Assembly: GCA_018292915.2 (NCBI GenBank)
Contig: JACVVK020000329.1
Coordinates: forward strand, 513,501 to 577,500
Origin: Batillaria attramentaria
Taxonomy: Eukaryota > Mollusca > Gastropoda > Batillariidae
DNA: 64,000 nt
Direction of reading: 5' to 3'
The position numbers and the translations under genes are program-made. Position 1 is the first letter of the stretch. Every line of letters begins with the position of its first letter. Of the stretch, positions 24,152 through 36,039 are shown one piece after another. The notes under the pieces are model-generated. The model did no database searches. It had not been told where the DNA came from and saw only the letters and a program-made list of their open reading frames with translations.

Positions 24152-24957
24152 CCAATCGCTGTGCAAAGTCGTAGATCACGTGAAGTGAACTCAAAGCGTA
24201 AGCTAGGGGACAAGAACTCCACGACACAAACTTGACACAGCGGGGAGTTGTTTATCCTGATACATGTAGGCTCCTGTAACCGCTCAATGTCAGGATGGAA
24301 TGGAGGACCGGGCTCCGTGCACGTGACACGCTAGGAGGTCCTCGGAGACCGAAGCTCGTTTCTCCCGCGTCTCTTTCCATTTCACACTATGCATTTCTGA
24401 TGGTTAGCGTTCTCATACAAAGCAAGAGCGCCCCCCCCCAAAAAAAAAATCACAACCCAAATAAATGTCCTCTGTCGCATTTTTGTCAGCCTTTTTTTTT
24501 TTTTTTTTTTTTAAATGCGGCATCGGTTTTGGCAGCTAACAAGAACGGGCACTGCATGATAGAATGGAAAGAGGATGAGTTCTGGTTCTGGTTTGTTCGA
24601 TTTTTAGTAGGAGATGTCAAGGTTTGAGGTCATTTTGTTTTTATTGGTTTTTCCCTGCGATTTTTTTTTTTTTTTTTTCAAATTCTCGGTTAGCAATGCA
24701 ACTTTCGCTGCCATAAATCCGTCCATATTTTACATTACTATTTTTAGATCACTAACGTTATCAGTCGATCACTGAAACTAACAAAGCACCCAGCTTGTTC
24801 ATAATCCAGTTAGGAGAAGGAGAAAAGATTTAGTGTAACAAGTTTTAAAAGGACAGATACCTCGGATTTCCGCACATTGACAATGATTTTAGAACTCAAG
24901 GACGCGTGGGGAGGGGGGGGGGGGAGTGACAGAGAGAGAGGTGTGTGTGGTGGGGGG

Positions 24958-25048
24958 GGGGTGTTTAACGTCTTTTTCCACCACATTGGGTGATATCAAA
25001 GACGGGGCAACGATGAAAAAGCCAGCACAAATATTTGGCCCCAGCCGG
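24958..25048 (-). mobile_element. tRNA-derived SINE family A, head replaced
   Basis: Tail and body are present, but the tRNA head stops at ccccagccgg and is replaced by a GA/GACA microsatellite. Confidence 0.8.
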
Positions 25049-25159
25049 AGAGAGAGAGACAGAGATAGACAGAGAGAGACAGACAGACAGACAGATTCAA
25101 GCTATACACACAAGGACACGCTGCCGACCCAAGCACTACAACAATCGCGTAACAAGAAA

Positions 25160-25397
25160 ATAATAATAATAATCGCATTAATAAGGCGCTTTATCCCAAA
25201 TATTTTGGCTCAAAGCGCCGCGAGCTAAACCCAACACGCACGCTCACGTGAATCACACGCATTCTCTCACACACAGGACATAAACGTATTACAATCACGT
25301 GGTGCGAAGGGTCAGCTCAGCTATTTAAATTTCGGAATTTAGATATGCATTTATTTTTGAAACTTGGTGGGCTGAACATTTCCAAAGCAGAGAAAAC
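25160..25397 (-). mobile_element. SINE family B, head missing
   Basis: (AAT)n tail through ggtgggctgaacatttccaa; stops before the tRNA part. Confidence 0.85.
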
Positions 25398-25732
25398 CCA
25401 TACTGCGTTTTCTATTTAAGGCTCCTTCCGCATTGACATAATTAAATTCTGCCAGCTGCATCAAAGGTTTCAAAATCCAAGACATACTTTTTTTTTAACC
25501 TTGATTGCATCCGAATTTGCAGTTCTTCTTAAGTCTTCGTGCCCTTCTGCTAAAAACACGTAAGTTCTTTAAAACTGTACAGCTGCACTGGGCAACTATC
25601 TTTGAGTTAAGAGCAGACAGCTTAGAGGTGGGTGGGTGAGTGAGTGGGTGTCTGGGAGTTGTACTTCCTTCTCTGGAATCAAAGACCTTGGAAAACAGAC
25701 TGTATACAATCTTCTCTAGAATCACGTTTAGG

Positions 25733-25836
<104 letters not shown>

Positions 25837-25853
25837 GGGGGGGGTAGGCGGGT

Positions 25854-26133
25854 TGGTGTTTTCGACTTTTAACGTCCTTTTCCACCACGCAATGGTTATA
25901 TCAAAGACGAGGCAACGAGAGAGAGAGAGAGAGAGAGAAAAAAAGAAAAAAAAAAGGCACAAACAATTGGCCACAACTGCGGGCACCAAAAGGAAATTTT
26001 CCGGTTTTTAAACTGGATAATAAAGATGTTGAATTGAATTGAATTGAATTGAATTGAATTGAATTGAATTGAATTGAACTCACGACCCGAGCACTGACAA
26101 TCCAACACTCGACCTCTCGGCTATCTGGGCTCC
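25854..26133 (-). mobile_element. tRNA-derived SINE family A, split by other sequence
   Basis: Tail (aacgtccttttccaccacg) and head (aactcacgacccgagcac ... ggctatctggg) lie on either side of a GA/poly-A tract and a LINE 3' tip with GAATT repeats. Confidence 0.75.
25985..26077 (+). mobile_element. Short LINE 3' end with (GAATT)n tail inside a SINE
   Basis: The stretch ggataataaagatgttgaa followed by (TTGAA)n splits a minus-strand tRNA-SINE (25854-26133). It is the 3' tip of the same kind of element as at 50940-51105. Confidence 0.6.
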
Positions 26134-26296
26134 CTCAACCGAAAGGTTTCTTTAAAAAAAATCAACGACAAAAGATTTCTCGAATACTCCTAGCATAACT
26201 CTTCACATTTCCAGTTACAGATCTATGCAACGCCTCCACGTCAAGGATTGAATCTAAGTTCGTTAGTAAAGATTTAAAACTTAGCAGGATTTAAGA

Positions 26297-26327
<31 letters not shown>

Positions 26328-26493
26328 TGAACCTTTTCGATCATGTGGGAAAGTCGTAAAGCTGTCAAAGATTTTTACAGTCACCAGTGGAGATTAGCTT
26401 TTTCGCTCCTCGTTTCCCGCCCATGCTTCCTGATAGAATCTAAAACATCGCTAACCTCGACAGTGGAAGTGTGTTTCAAGAAGGTTAGCGAGA

Positions 26494-26893
26494 ATAATAA
26501 TAATAATAGTGAGTATTGTATAGGCGCTTTACCCAATTTCATGAATCAGCTCAAAGCGCCGCGAACTGAACCCAACACGCACGCTCACGTGTATCACACG
26601 CATTCTCTTACACATTGGACATAACCATATTACAATCACGTGGTGCGAAGGGTCAGCTCAGCTATTTAAATTTCGGAATTTAGAATTGCATTTATTTTTC
26701 AAATTTGGTGGGCTGAACATTTCCAAAGCAGAGAGGGATGAAGCCGGAGTACCCGGCGAGAACCCCCGACGATCGGCCCGAATGAACGGTGCCACATACG
26801 AGAAGGAAAAATTCTTGCCCCGAGTGGGGCTCGAACCCCTGACCTCTCACACTGGTGATAAGTCTCTTAACCACTGGACCACCGACCGCCCCG
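26494..26893 (-). mobile_element. SINE family B, complete copy
   Basis: From (AAT)n at the left to the tRNA-like head (ggggctcgaacccctgacc ... ccactggaccaccg) at the right; about 400 bp. Confidence 0.88.
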
Positions 26894-27035
26894 AGAACGT
26901 TTGGGCCTGTGCGCAGAACCTGGGAAACGAAACCTTCGTTACTGGAAGGCCCATCTTCTCGACTCCACTCGGCACGCCCAGAGGCCACAGCCCCACCCTT
27001 TCACTCTGCCGTGTATTTGCAAAACACAGTACGTC

Positions 27036-27124
27036 CATGACGTCGCTTTATGGAAAAAGGGGGTGAGTTCAAGATGAAAGAGATTGACGTACTGGTCTTT
27101 TTCCTGAAATTACGTCAATGGACT
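27036..27124. repeat. MITE-like foldback, copy 2
   Basis: gtccatgacgtcgctttatg ... caagatgaaagagattgacg ... ttacgtcaatggac; same order as copy 1. Confidence 0.65.
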
Positions 27125-27390
27125 TACTGCTTTCTTTCCTAGTTTCAGTCATCTCAATCTACACGTGCTTCCCTCTTTGTAGTGTCTGGCAAGAAAGTTT
27201 GCTAGACCATGCCATGTTCTGTGCTCATTACGCACGCAGTATCGGCACGCGATTGGCTGAAGTCTGGGGCTCGCCCCCTTTCATTGAAAGGAGTGGAATC
27301 GTCTATTCTATGCCAATAAATCGGTCTGAGCTCTCTGGCAGTGCCCATCATCGTACCACTCACATAAACAGCCGAGCTGTTCTAGTGTTT

Positions 27391-27747
27391 CCTGTCTGAG
27401 GCGCATCTTCAACATCCGATGGCCAGAGAAGATCCGAAACGAAGAGCTGTGGGAGCGAGTGGGACAGGAACAAGTGGCCAAGCAGATTCTGCGGAGGACG
27501 TGGGGCTGGATTGGACACACCCTCAGGAAGCCAGCACCCAGCACCACATGCCAAGCCCTGACATGGAACCCGCAGGGGAAAAGGAAGAGAGGCCGGCCTC
27601 GCAACAGCTGGAGGCGCGACACTGATGTAGAGCTATATAAGCAGGGGACCAACTGGACTGGAGTGGCAAGAACAGCCCAGAACAGAGTGCGATGGCGAAG
27701 GGTCGTCGATGACCTATGCTTCACTTGGAGCCATGGGCCTAAGTAAG
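27391..27747 (+). mobile_element. 5'-truncated LINE 3' end (RTE-like C-terminus)
   Basis: The intact frame reads LRRIFNIRWPEKIRNEELW, GWIGHTLRK, GKRKRGRPRNSWRR and VRWRRVVDDLC, then stop. This is the C-terminal tail common in RTE-like and related non-LTR elements. It ends CTAAGTAAG. Perfect 13-bp duplications TGTTCTAGTGTTT flank it (27378-27390 and 27748-27760). Confidence 0.85.
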
Positions 27748-27889
27748 TGTTCTAGTGTTTAGATGCAAATTTCAGGACAAGCTTGCCTGTGTTTTGTCCA
27801 CTGATATAATTATTATGTATGTCTATTGAAAAGCATGGCAGCGAATTATTCTGCGTGTTTGCATGCAAATGACCATGTGAATTGTGACT

Positions 27890-28030
27890 GTACATGAACC
27901 AGCTTGTAACAGCATGCACCCTGCAACTGTGACAGCGTTGGCTGTGCTTGCACGGTCGACTCTGTAAAAAAAATTTCACACTGCGGAAAGCTTTTTGTTG
28001 GGAGCTTAGATCTTTAACTCACTCACTCGA
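27890..28030 (-). repeat. Dispersed repeat with CTCA tract, copy 2
   Basis: Inverted relative of 13744-13868 (actctgtaaaaaaaatttca, gaaagctttttgttggg, agatctttaactcactcac). Confidence 0.75.
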
Positions 28031-28139
28031 ACAGTGTGCAGCCGGCAGTGCTTTGGGTTCAGTTCGCTACTAATCATGAAGTTACACTATTTCCAGCGTA
28101 AAAGCGCTCTCACAAGTACAACTGTTTCAAGACAAAAGT

Positions 28140-28585
28140 AGGCCCATGTGAAGCTAGTATCTTGGAACATTTGCGTAATTTAAACCATAAACTAGAGAGG
28201 CAGAAGCCTCCATGGCTCCCTTGTGACACAGGTCAAGGTCATTCACAAAGATGTTCGTTGTTTCTGAGAAAATGCCAATGTTAAGGTTCCACAAAACTAT
28301 CTTGTACGGCCTTGACCTTGACAGCAGGTCACTGACTACATGTATATCTGTAAAATTCTTATCAATGTCTATCATCATGCAAAGTTTAAAACCTCTGGCA
28401 TTTGTAGATTATGAGAAAATGCCAATGTAAAATTTTCAAACAGAGAGCTTTGGTGACCTTGACCTTGGGTCAAGGTCATTCAAAATGATATGTTTTGAAA
28501 GGTCTTGTGGTTGTCTATCAGCATGCCAAGTTTGGTGCCTCTACTGTTTGTAGATTCTGAGAAAATGACAACGTTAAAGTTTTCT

Positions 28586-28625
<40 letters not shown>

Positions 28626-28700
28626 GTCGGAGGGTTAATACATAGACTCCCATTCTTACACAAGGGAGCCAAAAAATAATAATCCTGCCCCGAAGCGAAA
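28140..28700. repeat. Degenerate repeat with ACCTTGACCTTG motifs
   Basis: Units share ggtcaaggtcattca, tgccaagtttggtgcctct, gattctgagaaaatg and aaagttttc; about 100-190 bases each. It ends with ggacacacaca...agacgtcggagggtta and a related single unit lies at 49020-49215. Confidence 0.75.
28589..28621. repeat. (CA)n inside the ACCTTGACC repeat
   Basis: The position corresponds to cacacagaaatacgac in the relative at 49.18 kb. Confidence 0.95.
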
Positions 28701-28749
28701 GGCCTAAGCTGGTGTGAACTACTTCAACCCCCCGTGACCATCTCTCATG

Positions 28750-29491
28750 TTCATCATCCATTGTGTCGACAGAAAATCCGACTTTTGTCTCAAAAACTAA
28801 TGTACCGTTCAGTGTTACCCCCCTCTCCCCCGCCCTCCTCCGGCCAGCTTATTACAGGGCTATTGTCCCATGATTCCTGGCGCCCTGCCCGCGGGCGGAA
28901 GTCAATTTAATTGGTCGATGCGCGGCTCCCGCAATGGCCGACCTAGCTGGTGGTTAAACAATTTGTTTTGATGTCGTCCACGAAAGCACTGTCCACACAC
29001 GGTCGTTAACGTTTTGTTTTATTTTGGTTTGGTTTTTTGTTTTGTTTTTTTCACGGCGTATCAAGGGAGAAACTGTTCGCTTTTGCCTTCGCCTTTCAGA
29101 CGAACATAGCCGAGAATTAAACAGTCCATTTTCTTCACGTTTTACGAAGGCTGACTTCTGCGAGTGCAAGGGCGCTGTGCGTTCACATCATCATTCTAAG
29201 TGCACTGGAAACACGTCGTACTTTTCTATCAAAGGATACACATGGCTTTCGTGGAGTGCAAATCCCTGAGGCGACAATCCCAAAGGTTACAGAGTGCAAC
29301 CAGATGTGTTCCAAACGTGCGATCTAACGGGAAAAGCCATCAGCATAGTCTGTAACAGTTACTGTCACGGCATTTAATTAAAAAAAAATTAAAAAATCAT
29401 TGTCTGTATACTTCAAACCTCAACACAGACTGAAACATTGTTTACAGCTGCAGTCTGAAGTGTCTGCCTGCCTATGACGGATTACCGTTAT

Positions 29492-29571
<80 letters not shown>

Positions 29572-30140
29572 TAGGGGGTAACCTGTGGAACTTAAAACCC
29601 CTGAGTGCATAAAATTAAAAGAATCAATCAGCACATAATTAGTAGCTTCCTCCATAAACGCAGAGGTCTGATGCGAGCGATTCCACCCATTTCAACACTT
29701 TCAAAATTCAAACCCGATCAAGGCGAGAATGTTTCAATCACAGAACTAGAGCTATTTATAGCTTTGCGCATTTAAAGCCAGCTTGATTCTGACATTTAGC
29801 AGGATGTCAACCCAACAGAACACACGGACACATTCCATGACTCTTTCAAAAGAAGGCCTTTCTGCAATAACCTGAAAATGGCAAATCTCTTCTCGAATTC
29901 TCTTATCCAGATCTCTTAGGTTCCATCACTGCAATCCGGAGGAAGGGATGGAGGTACGTTAAAAGCGTACTAGGTATTCTGTATTCTCTAAGAGTTCTAG
30001 ATCAATACCCTCTCCTTAAAAACGTTTCTCTCTTCGCTTGATTCTTTAATGGACATGACTAGAATTTCGCTCTGCATCCAGCCTTGTTTCCTGCAAACGA
30101 AGCCACACGATCGTTGTGTTGTTTCAGATGCACACTCCAA
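28750..30140. other. No gene recognised; one (CA)n tract
   Basis: (CA)n at 29494-29569. GC-rich stretch at 28810-28960 with an inverted CCAAT box (attgg) but no TATA box. Nothing else recognised. Confidence 0.5.
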
Positions 30141-30141
30141 A

Positions 30142-30368
30142 GTGAGTGAGTTTTTTTGGGGGGGCTTACCGCTGCGCAAGCCACAAAGACTAATTCGCGG
30201 CTAAGTGTGCCTGCACTACGTGAAAAACAAAATGTAACGTTGGACAACTGACGCAAAAACCGGTATAGAGGGGCAGTATAAACGCTGCACCTTCATGCTA
30301 ATTTCTCAAACTCCCGATTACAAAAACAAAAAAAAACCTGTAGAAAACAAATAACAATTACAACTAGG
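30142..30368 (-). mobile_element. SINE family C
   Basis: Same order of modules (gcgcaagccacaaagac, aattcgcggctaagtgtg, gtaacgttggac, gcaccttcatgctaatt, attacaacta). Confidence 0.85.
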
Positions 30369-30908
30369 TAAAACAAACATATATACTAAGCGTACTAAAC
30401 ATAAAAAATAACCATCATTTTTGTTTTACCCCACAAGCCTGACGGCATACAACCAAGAGACAGACGGTTAACAACGATGTTATATCACCCCTCACACAGC
30501 CAGGCCCATCCAATCATGTGACGTGGTATTTAGCGGCAGGGTGATATTACACCTGTTCGAGCATGTGCATAAACGTGGCACGGGCTAATTCTGATAGTCC
30601 GGAGCTGGCAGTTAGGGGCGGGTTGCTGGCAAAAGGAAAAGGTTACGGTGGCTACAAAACCATGGTGATTATCGCCGACACATGTTCAGTCCTCACACAC
30701 AACCAAGCCGGGTAAAGGCTGCCCACTGCTGCTACCATTGTTTGTCCGCGACTCACGACAGTGCTCCACTCGCGATATTATGCATGGACTCCGTGGTGTG
30801 GGTTTAGCGGAATGGCGGACAAAGGGACTGGTGATGGAGAGAAAAAAAAAATAAACGGGAGTGAAAGGTGGCAGATGGTGACACCGACGATAATATGAGA
30901 TGATGAAG

Positions 30909-30958
30909 ACTGTGACGACGACGACGATGACGATAATGACGACGACGACGACGACGAC

Positions 30959-31028
<70 letters not shown>
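30909..31028. repeat. (GAC)n(GAT)n(GAC)n microsatellite
   Basis: GAC blocks on both sides of a GAT block. A similar GAC/GAT tract lies at 41614-41668. Confidence 0.95.
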
Positions 31029-31029
<1 letters not shown>

Positions 31030-31889
31030 TAAGGGTGATGATAAGATACGGATGATAACAAGACTCAGGATGATGATGCCGAGGATGGTAGCGATTACAT
31101 TGATAATGGCGTGTGACGACCACCATATGTGAAGCGGTAATTGAGAAACTTTTTGTCTCGTGTCAAATGAGAAATGATTTAGACGGATCAAGAAGGTTTA
31201 CAAACAGCCATGTGACTCAGTAATGGTAAGGCTCACGTTTAAAAGTTTTTTTTGTTTTTTGTTTGTACTTAAGACGCTCAAAAAGCATACTCATCATTCG
31301 GTTCTACTCAACGCTATCAGAAGACCAACATCCTTTAAAAATAATTAAATTCAACCAAGTTGACGTGCAAAAGCGCTCAAAACAGAAGAAACTATTCTAT
31401 TCGAATCCACGATCTCCAAAGCACACACACACACACACACACACAAATCTCAAACAGCAAAAACCGCTATCTCATTAACAGAAGAATATCCCTCTTATAT
31501 TATAAGCATGTCAGATCAAAAACCTGCAAATCGATTTCCATTCAGAACCCTCGTCAGGCGTCTCGCGAGCAAGAGCTTTTTTTTTTTCACACGAAAATGT
31601 CAGTTTTTTCCTTCGTTTTTTTTTTTTTTTTTTCTTTTCTTTTCGTTCGTGTTTCAAGCTGAGACACTCGGGCAGATTTCTCCGACTTAATTAAACCTGC
31701 TCGACATCTTTGCACAGTGCAAGAATGTTTATTTCTTCCGATTGCAAGGCCGTAATTTGACCAGAAGGACAGCGTGTTGTGTTGGCCTCTTACTGCGCCC
31801 AATAAAACTGACGGAATCACAAGACATCATGGCCGACTCGAGTTACACAGCCACTGGCCCGAGTCAGTTTAAAGGGACACTACCCACAC

Positions 31890-32520
31890 GGGCTAATTCC
31901 ATATTTGCTAAGCCAGCTTACGTTTTGGAACAGTTTCGCTCGTGGGTGCGTCTGTACGCTGGAAATACTCTTTTCTTGATGATTAGCACAGCTCTTAATG
32001 CGATACAATGTTGTTTTCACTTTGCGCCAGCGGTCGAACATTCAAATTCTACGACTGTTGTTACACTACTGTCGCGCTCAGTGTGGTGGCCGCGTCAACG
32101 AGTACGCTTCTGTTGGCTCATTGCCAACATTATAGACGCTGTCACTGTCCAGGGCCCGCATGTGAAAGTCAGGGTTAGGGAGTTTAGCCCCGGGTTAGAG
32201 TCTAACCTCGAACTAAACTAGCTCTAGGGTTAAATTTTCTGCTGTTTTTTTCTTTTTTTTTTTTGTTTTAAATCAGGAAGCGGGTCCATTCCACCATGGT
32301 GCGTAAGCCGTTATAGAAGGATTTTTGTCTTTCTTTCTTTCTTTCTTCGCTTCCTTTTTTTTTAATTTAATTTTGTTTTGGGGTTTCTTTTGTCCTAGTC
32401 TGGGTTAGGCCTGTAGCCGTGGGTTAAATTAACCTCGAGTTCTACATACGGGCCCAGGTGTCTAAATGGCGTGATGAAGGATACCAGGAAAACAGCTCAG
32501 AGCGATCTGCGAGCATAAAG
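31890..32520 (+). repeat. Unclassified dispersed repeat, copy 1
   Basis: gttttggaacagtttcgctc, ctgtacgctggaaatactct, aatgcgatacaatgttgttt, tacgactgttgttac and agcgatctgcgagcataaag occur in the same order as at 42.2-42.8 kb. No coding potential recognised. Confidence 0.65.
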
Positions 32521-33174
32521 ACGGCAGTATAAGCCAATTTAACTAGTCCAAGTTTACAAATCGACCTGCGGTGCTTACGGTGACAAAAGCGTGATGCCAC
32601 TTTACCACGTGCAAGAGGTTCAGCCTTCAGTCTGTCGGACGCCATTGCAACTATATGAAATGAAGCAACATAAAATGTCAACTGATCAGACATACATATC
32701 AAACCTGGAATCCCTCCAACCCTTAACAACAGAACCACAGTTCGGCCCCAAAACGGTGGAACGTGTTTCATTTGTGCACAGCTTTCGGCGGAACTTTGCA
32801 TCCAAAACCAGTTTTCCTGGCTAGAGGTTGACTGACGTGTTGAATTAGAACTTGTGAAATTTCCCTCCGCTGGTGAATTCTCTACCCTACGCAACGCAGC
32901 GGTCTTCTGCGCGGTCACACGAACCCTTCTTGAAGACACGTGCGTCCGGAAATCAGGCAATGCCTTGACACAAAAACAACAGCGATGAACCCTTCAACAG
33001 AACTCTCTCCAGACTTAGATTTGACCTCTCCTCTTCCACCTCACAGTGGATTGGGCGCTTGCGAAACAGGCTGCAGGTGCTTGCAGGAACAATCACTTTC
33101 ACGCAAAAGCCTGCCAAAGAAAGCAATGTTTTCGCCACAATATTTCAATCAGAAACAGCGGTTTTACACTAGAA

Positions 33175-34210
33175 TATAGCCCTGCTAAATCCATAACTTG
33201 CCCAAAACAGCTACATCTTTCACACACCGTCGGCGTACTCACAACCTGTCTCAAGCGACCATGCTAAATACACACGACCACAGATTTCACACAACACGAG
33301 GTTTCAACGGCGTATTCAACTCCCCATCTAACACACAACCTGTCTCAAGCGACCAACCTTTACAACACATCCGCGGAAATAATTCAGACAGAAAGGCATA
33401 TCCTGCTAAAGCAGTAACCTGAAAACAACGACCACATCAGTCTTTCACACATCGCGAAGTTTTCACGGCGAATTCAAACTCTCGCCTAACACACAACCTG
33501 TCTCAAGCGACCGTTTTTACGACACATCTGGGGAAATAACGCAGATAGTGAGGCATATCCCTCCTAAAGCAGTAACCTGCCAACAACGGCCACATCTTTC
33601 ACACACGGCGAAATTTCAACAGCGAATTCAAACTCCTCGCTCAACACACAATCTTGTCTCAAGCGACCGCCTGTACATCACAACGCGGACATCTTCCACA
33701 CTTCACGAGATTTCAAACTCTCGCCAAACACACAACCTGTCTCAAGCGACCACCGTCGCAACACATCCGGGGAAATAAAGCAGACAGATCCTGCTAAAGC
33801 AATAACCTGCCAACAGCGACCACATCTTTCACATTTAAACTCCCCGCTTCAAACGCAACCTGTCTCAAGCGACATATCCAACGGACAATCACGCACAGCT
33901 TTACCAACCACTGATTTTCGTTCCCGCGAGAATACAGAAGAACAGGAACTCTCGTCAGTCGCCAACGAAATCAAGGCTCACAGTTATGGTCCGAGAACAA
34001 GTCAGCTGAAACTGATTATCACACTTGTGATCACAACAAATCGCGGCTTTCCACTGGAAGCGCTAGTGTGGTACACAATAACTTGCCAACAAACGGCCAC
34101 ATCTTTCACACGCCACGAGGTTTCACGGGAATTCAAACTCCCCGCCCGTGACACAAAACCTGTCTCAAGGCGACCACCTTCACAACACATTCGACGAACA
34201 CACACAGGCA
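33175..34210. repeat. Degenerate tandem array, units about 140-170 bp
   Basis: Recurring blocks: ccacatctttcacac, gaggtttcaacggcgaattc, acacaacctgtctcaagcga, caacacatccggggaaataa, tcctgctaaagcagtaacct. Five to six units; spacing varies. Ends about 230 bases upstream of the TATA candidate. Confidence 0.85.
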
Positions 34211-34444
34211 CAATTTCACCCAACGTGAGGGAGAAGAAAGAAAGGGAAAAATCCTCGCTGCAGCTAATCACGTGTCACCAATGAAATCACGGCTCACACA
34301 GTTAGTCCCGAAAACAAGTCAGTTGGGTTGAGAAGCTAATGATCGCGGCACCCGCCTACTACTATACTACATCCAAGTCGCCTGCCCGCCCGCCCGCTGC
34401 CGGTTTCCCAAGCCGTACACACTCGCTCCATCATCACCGGGCTC

Positions 34445-34483
34445 TATAAATATGGACCTGAACCCGGGCGCCCTGTCTCACTG
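34445..34483 (+). promoter_or_regulatory. Candidate TATA-box core promoter
   Basis: TATAAATA at 34445-34452 in a GC-rich setting is followed 35 bases on by TCACTG (34478-34483), an initiator-like site at normal spacing. About 124 bases downstream is the first ATG (34604). Promoter features are seen directly; that it is active is inference. Confidence 0.45.
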
Positions 34484-34603
34484 ATCGAAGCCCGGAGAGT
34501 GAAGTCGCGTCTGGAGGTGGTACATTCATTCTCCCTTCGCGTCGAATTGAACTCTTGAGGCGTTTCTTGTTCGCCGCTTGTTGCGCATTTGTGAGGCACG
34601 GTC

Positions 34604-34738
34604 ATGTCAGGCAAGCGTACAGTACGCGAAACAGAATGGATTTTTCTTGTTTTAACGAATGCTAAGTATTACGCTGAAATCAAGACTGACCTTACTTGCC
34701 GTGGGGGCTCGACAAAACTGCTGACAAAAACACAATAA
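34604..34738 (+). CDS. Small ORF downstream of the TATA candidate; hypothetical
   Basis: First ATG after the putative start site opens a 44-codon frame beginning MSGKRTVRETEW and ending TAA. I recognise no family. It could be the true start of a short first coding exon, an upstream ORF, or chance. No strong donor lies inside it (no GTAAGT or GTGAGT), which weakens the exon reading. It is listed because of its position behind a well-formed core promoter. Confidence 0.2.
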   Translation: MSGKRTVRETEWIFLVLTNAKYYAEIKTDLTCRGGSTKLLTKTQ

Positions 34739-35067
34739 TTGTTTTAGTAAAATGAATAAAATGAAAATACTGTGTCCTACAGAGAGCTTCCTCATATCAC
34801 ACATCTCAAACGGGTTTCTGACTCCACGGTTGACAGTTTTTACTAAACAGCAACATCACAAAGAAAGTCAATTAAAAAAATATATATTACTCAGGTTTTA
34901 CGCGGAAAGCTCTAAGCAGCTATGTCATCCCAACTGCACCGACCGTTGAAAAGTATTTTGCTGGAGTGACAGCAAAGTCACAAGTAACACTCACGAGTGA
35001 GTGGCGACAGACAGCCACGGGTGACCAGTAAATGGCGTTTCAAACACGCCAAGGGTTCTAACCCGCA

Positions 35068-35283
35068 TTGCCAAAACGCAAATTCAATACCAGAATGGAG
35101 CTGAAAGGCGAACCCAAACAGCTATCGCCGAAGAGAGTGCGACGCGACAGCAGAAACCAATCTCATCGGACAGCAAATTCACAAGAGACAGCCGCAAGAG
35201 AACGGAGGTACAAGCGAGCAGTTGAGTCGCTACCTTCGTCTGCACTGACTGTGCAAACGGCTGAAAACCGTTTTCCTGTATAA
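35068..35283 (+). CDS. Hypothetical basic small ORF
   Basis: 71-codon frame from ATG to TAA, rich in Arg, Lys, Ser and Gln (for example MPKRKFNTRMELK, then a KRVRRDSR patch). It contains a bipartite-like basic region. No family is recognised, no splice sites stand out, and it lies about 600 bases downstream of the TATA candidate on the same strand. Chance is a serious alternative. Confidence 0.15.
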   Translation: MPKRKFNTRMELKGEPKQLSPKRVRRDSRNQSHRTANSQETAARERRYKRAVESLPSSALTVQTAENRFPV

Positions 35284-35651
35284 CAAATTAAGTTATAAGC
35301 GATACCAACCTAAGAAATGTACCAAGCAGCTTTCTCTCCAACGCCAGCATTTATAGCCAATCAGGAAACAGGTCAAACTTCGCTGCGGTTCAAAAACTCC
35401 ACGAGCCAAAGAACTCGGTTGCCGCTGTTGCTCATGTAAAGTTTGTACACAAACGCTTTGTATTCAACGCGCTTACCGGAGTTAGAAAAGGCCCCTGGAG
35501 AGGTCAAATGTGTCAAGAGCTGAAGCCCACGCTGCTTCTGGAGAGAACAGCCAAAAGAGATGCACATACCCACCAAGATGATGATGATGACACGAGAGCT
35601 GAACCACTGAGCAGACAGCTTCCACTACAGCTGGCACTTACAATGTTGGAA

Positions 35652-35796
35652 GGGTAGGGGTGGGTGTTTGATGGTTTAACGTCCTTTTCCACCACATATG
35701 GGTGATACCAAAGACGGGACAACGAGGAAAAAGGCCAGCACAAATATGCGGCCCCAGCCGGGATTCGAACTCACGACCCCGAGCACTGAAAGTCCA
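35652..35796 (-). mobile_element. tRNA-derived SINE family A, 5'-truncated
   Basis: Tail, body and B box are present; most of the A-box end is missing. Perfect 13-bp duplications TACAATGTTGGAA (35639-35651 and 35797-35809) show that truncation happened on insertion. Confidence 0.9.
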
Positions 35797-36039
35797 TACA
35801 ATGTTGGAAAGCACCGCACAACTAAACCAGTCACAGAAAAGGCTCAGCCGGAGAATGGGGCTACAAATTCGCAACTGACCAGCTACCTTCCACAGCTGAC
35901 GCTCATAAAATTGGATAGCAAAAGCCACACACCGCACGAATGAAAGCAAAGTCACCGGCGCTGCTGAACGAGAGAATGGCAGACTGCACGCTCAGACCAA
36001 AAACAGCGGTATCGTGGAGCGCCGTCTCAACAACGTGGA

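Noticed and set aside
32442..32960. 172-codon minus-strand frame
   Set aside because: Overlaps the end of a dispersed repeat seen again at 42.7 kb; no family resemblance.
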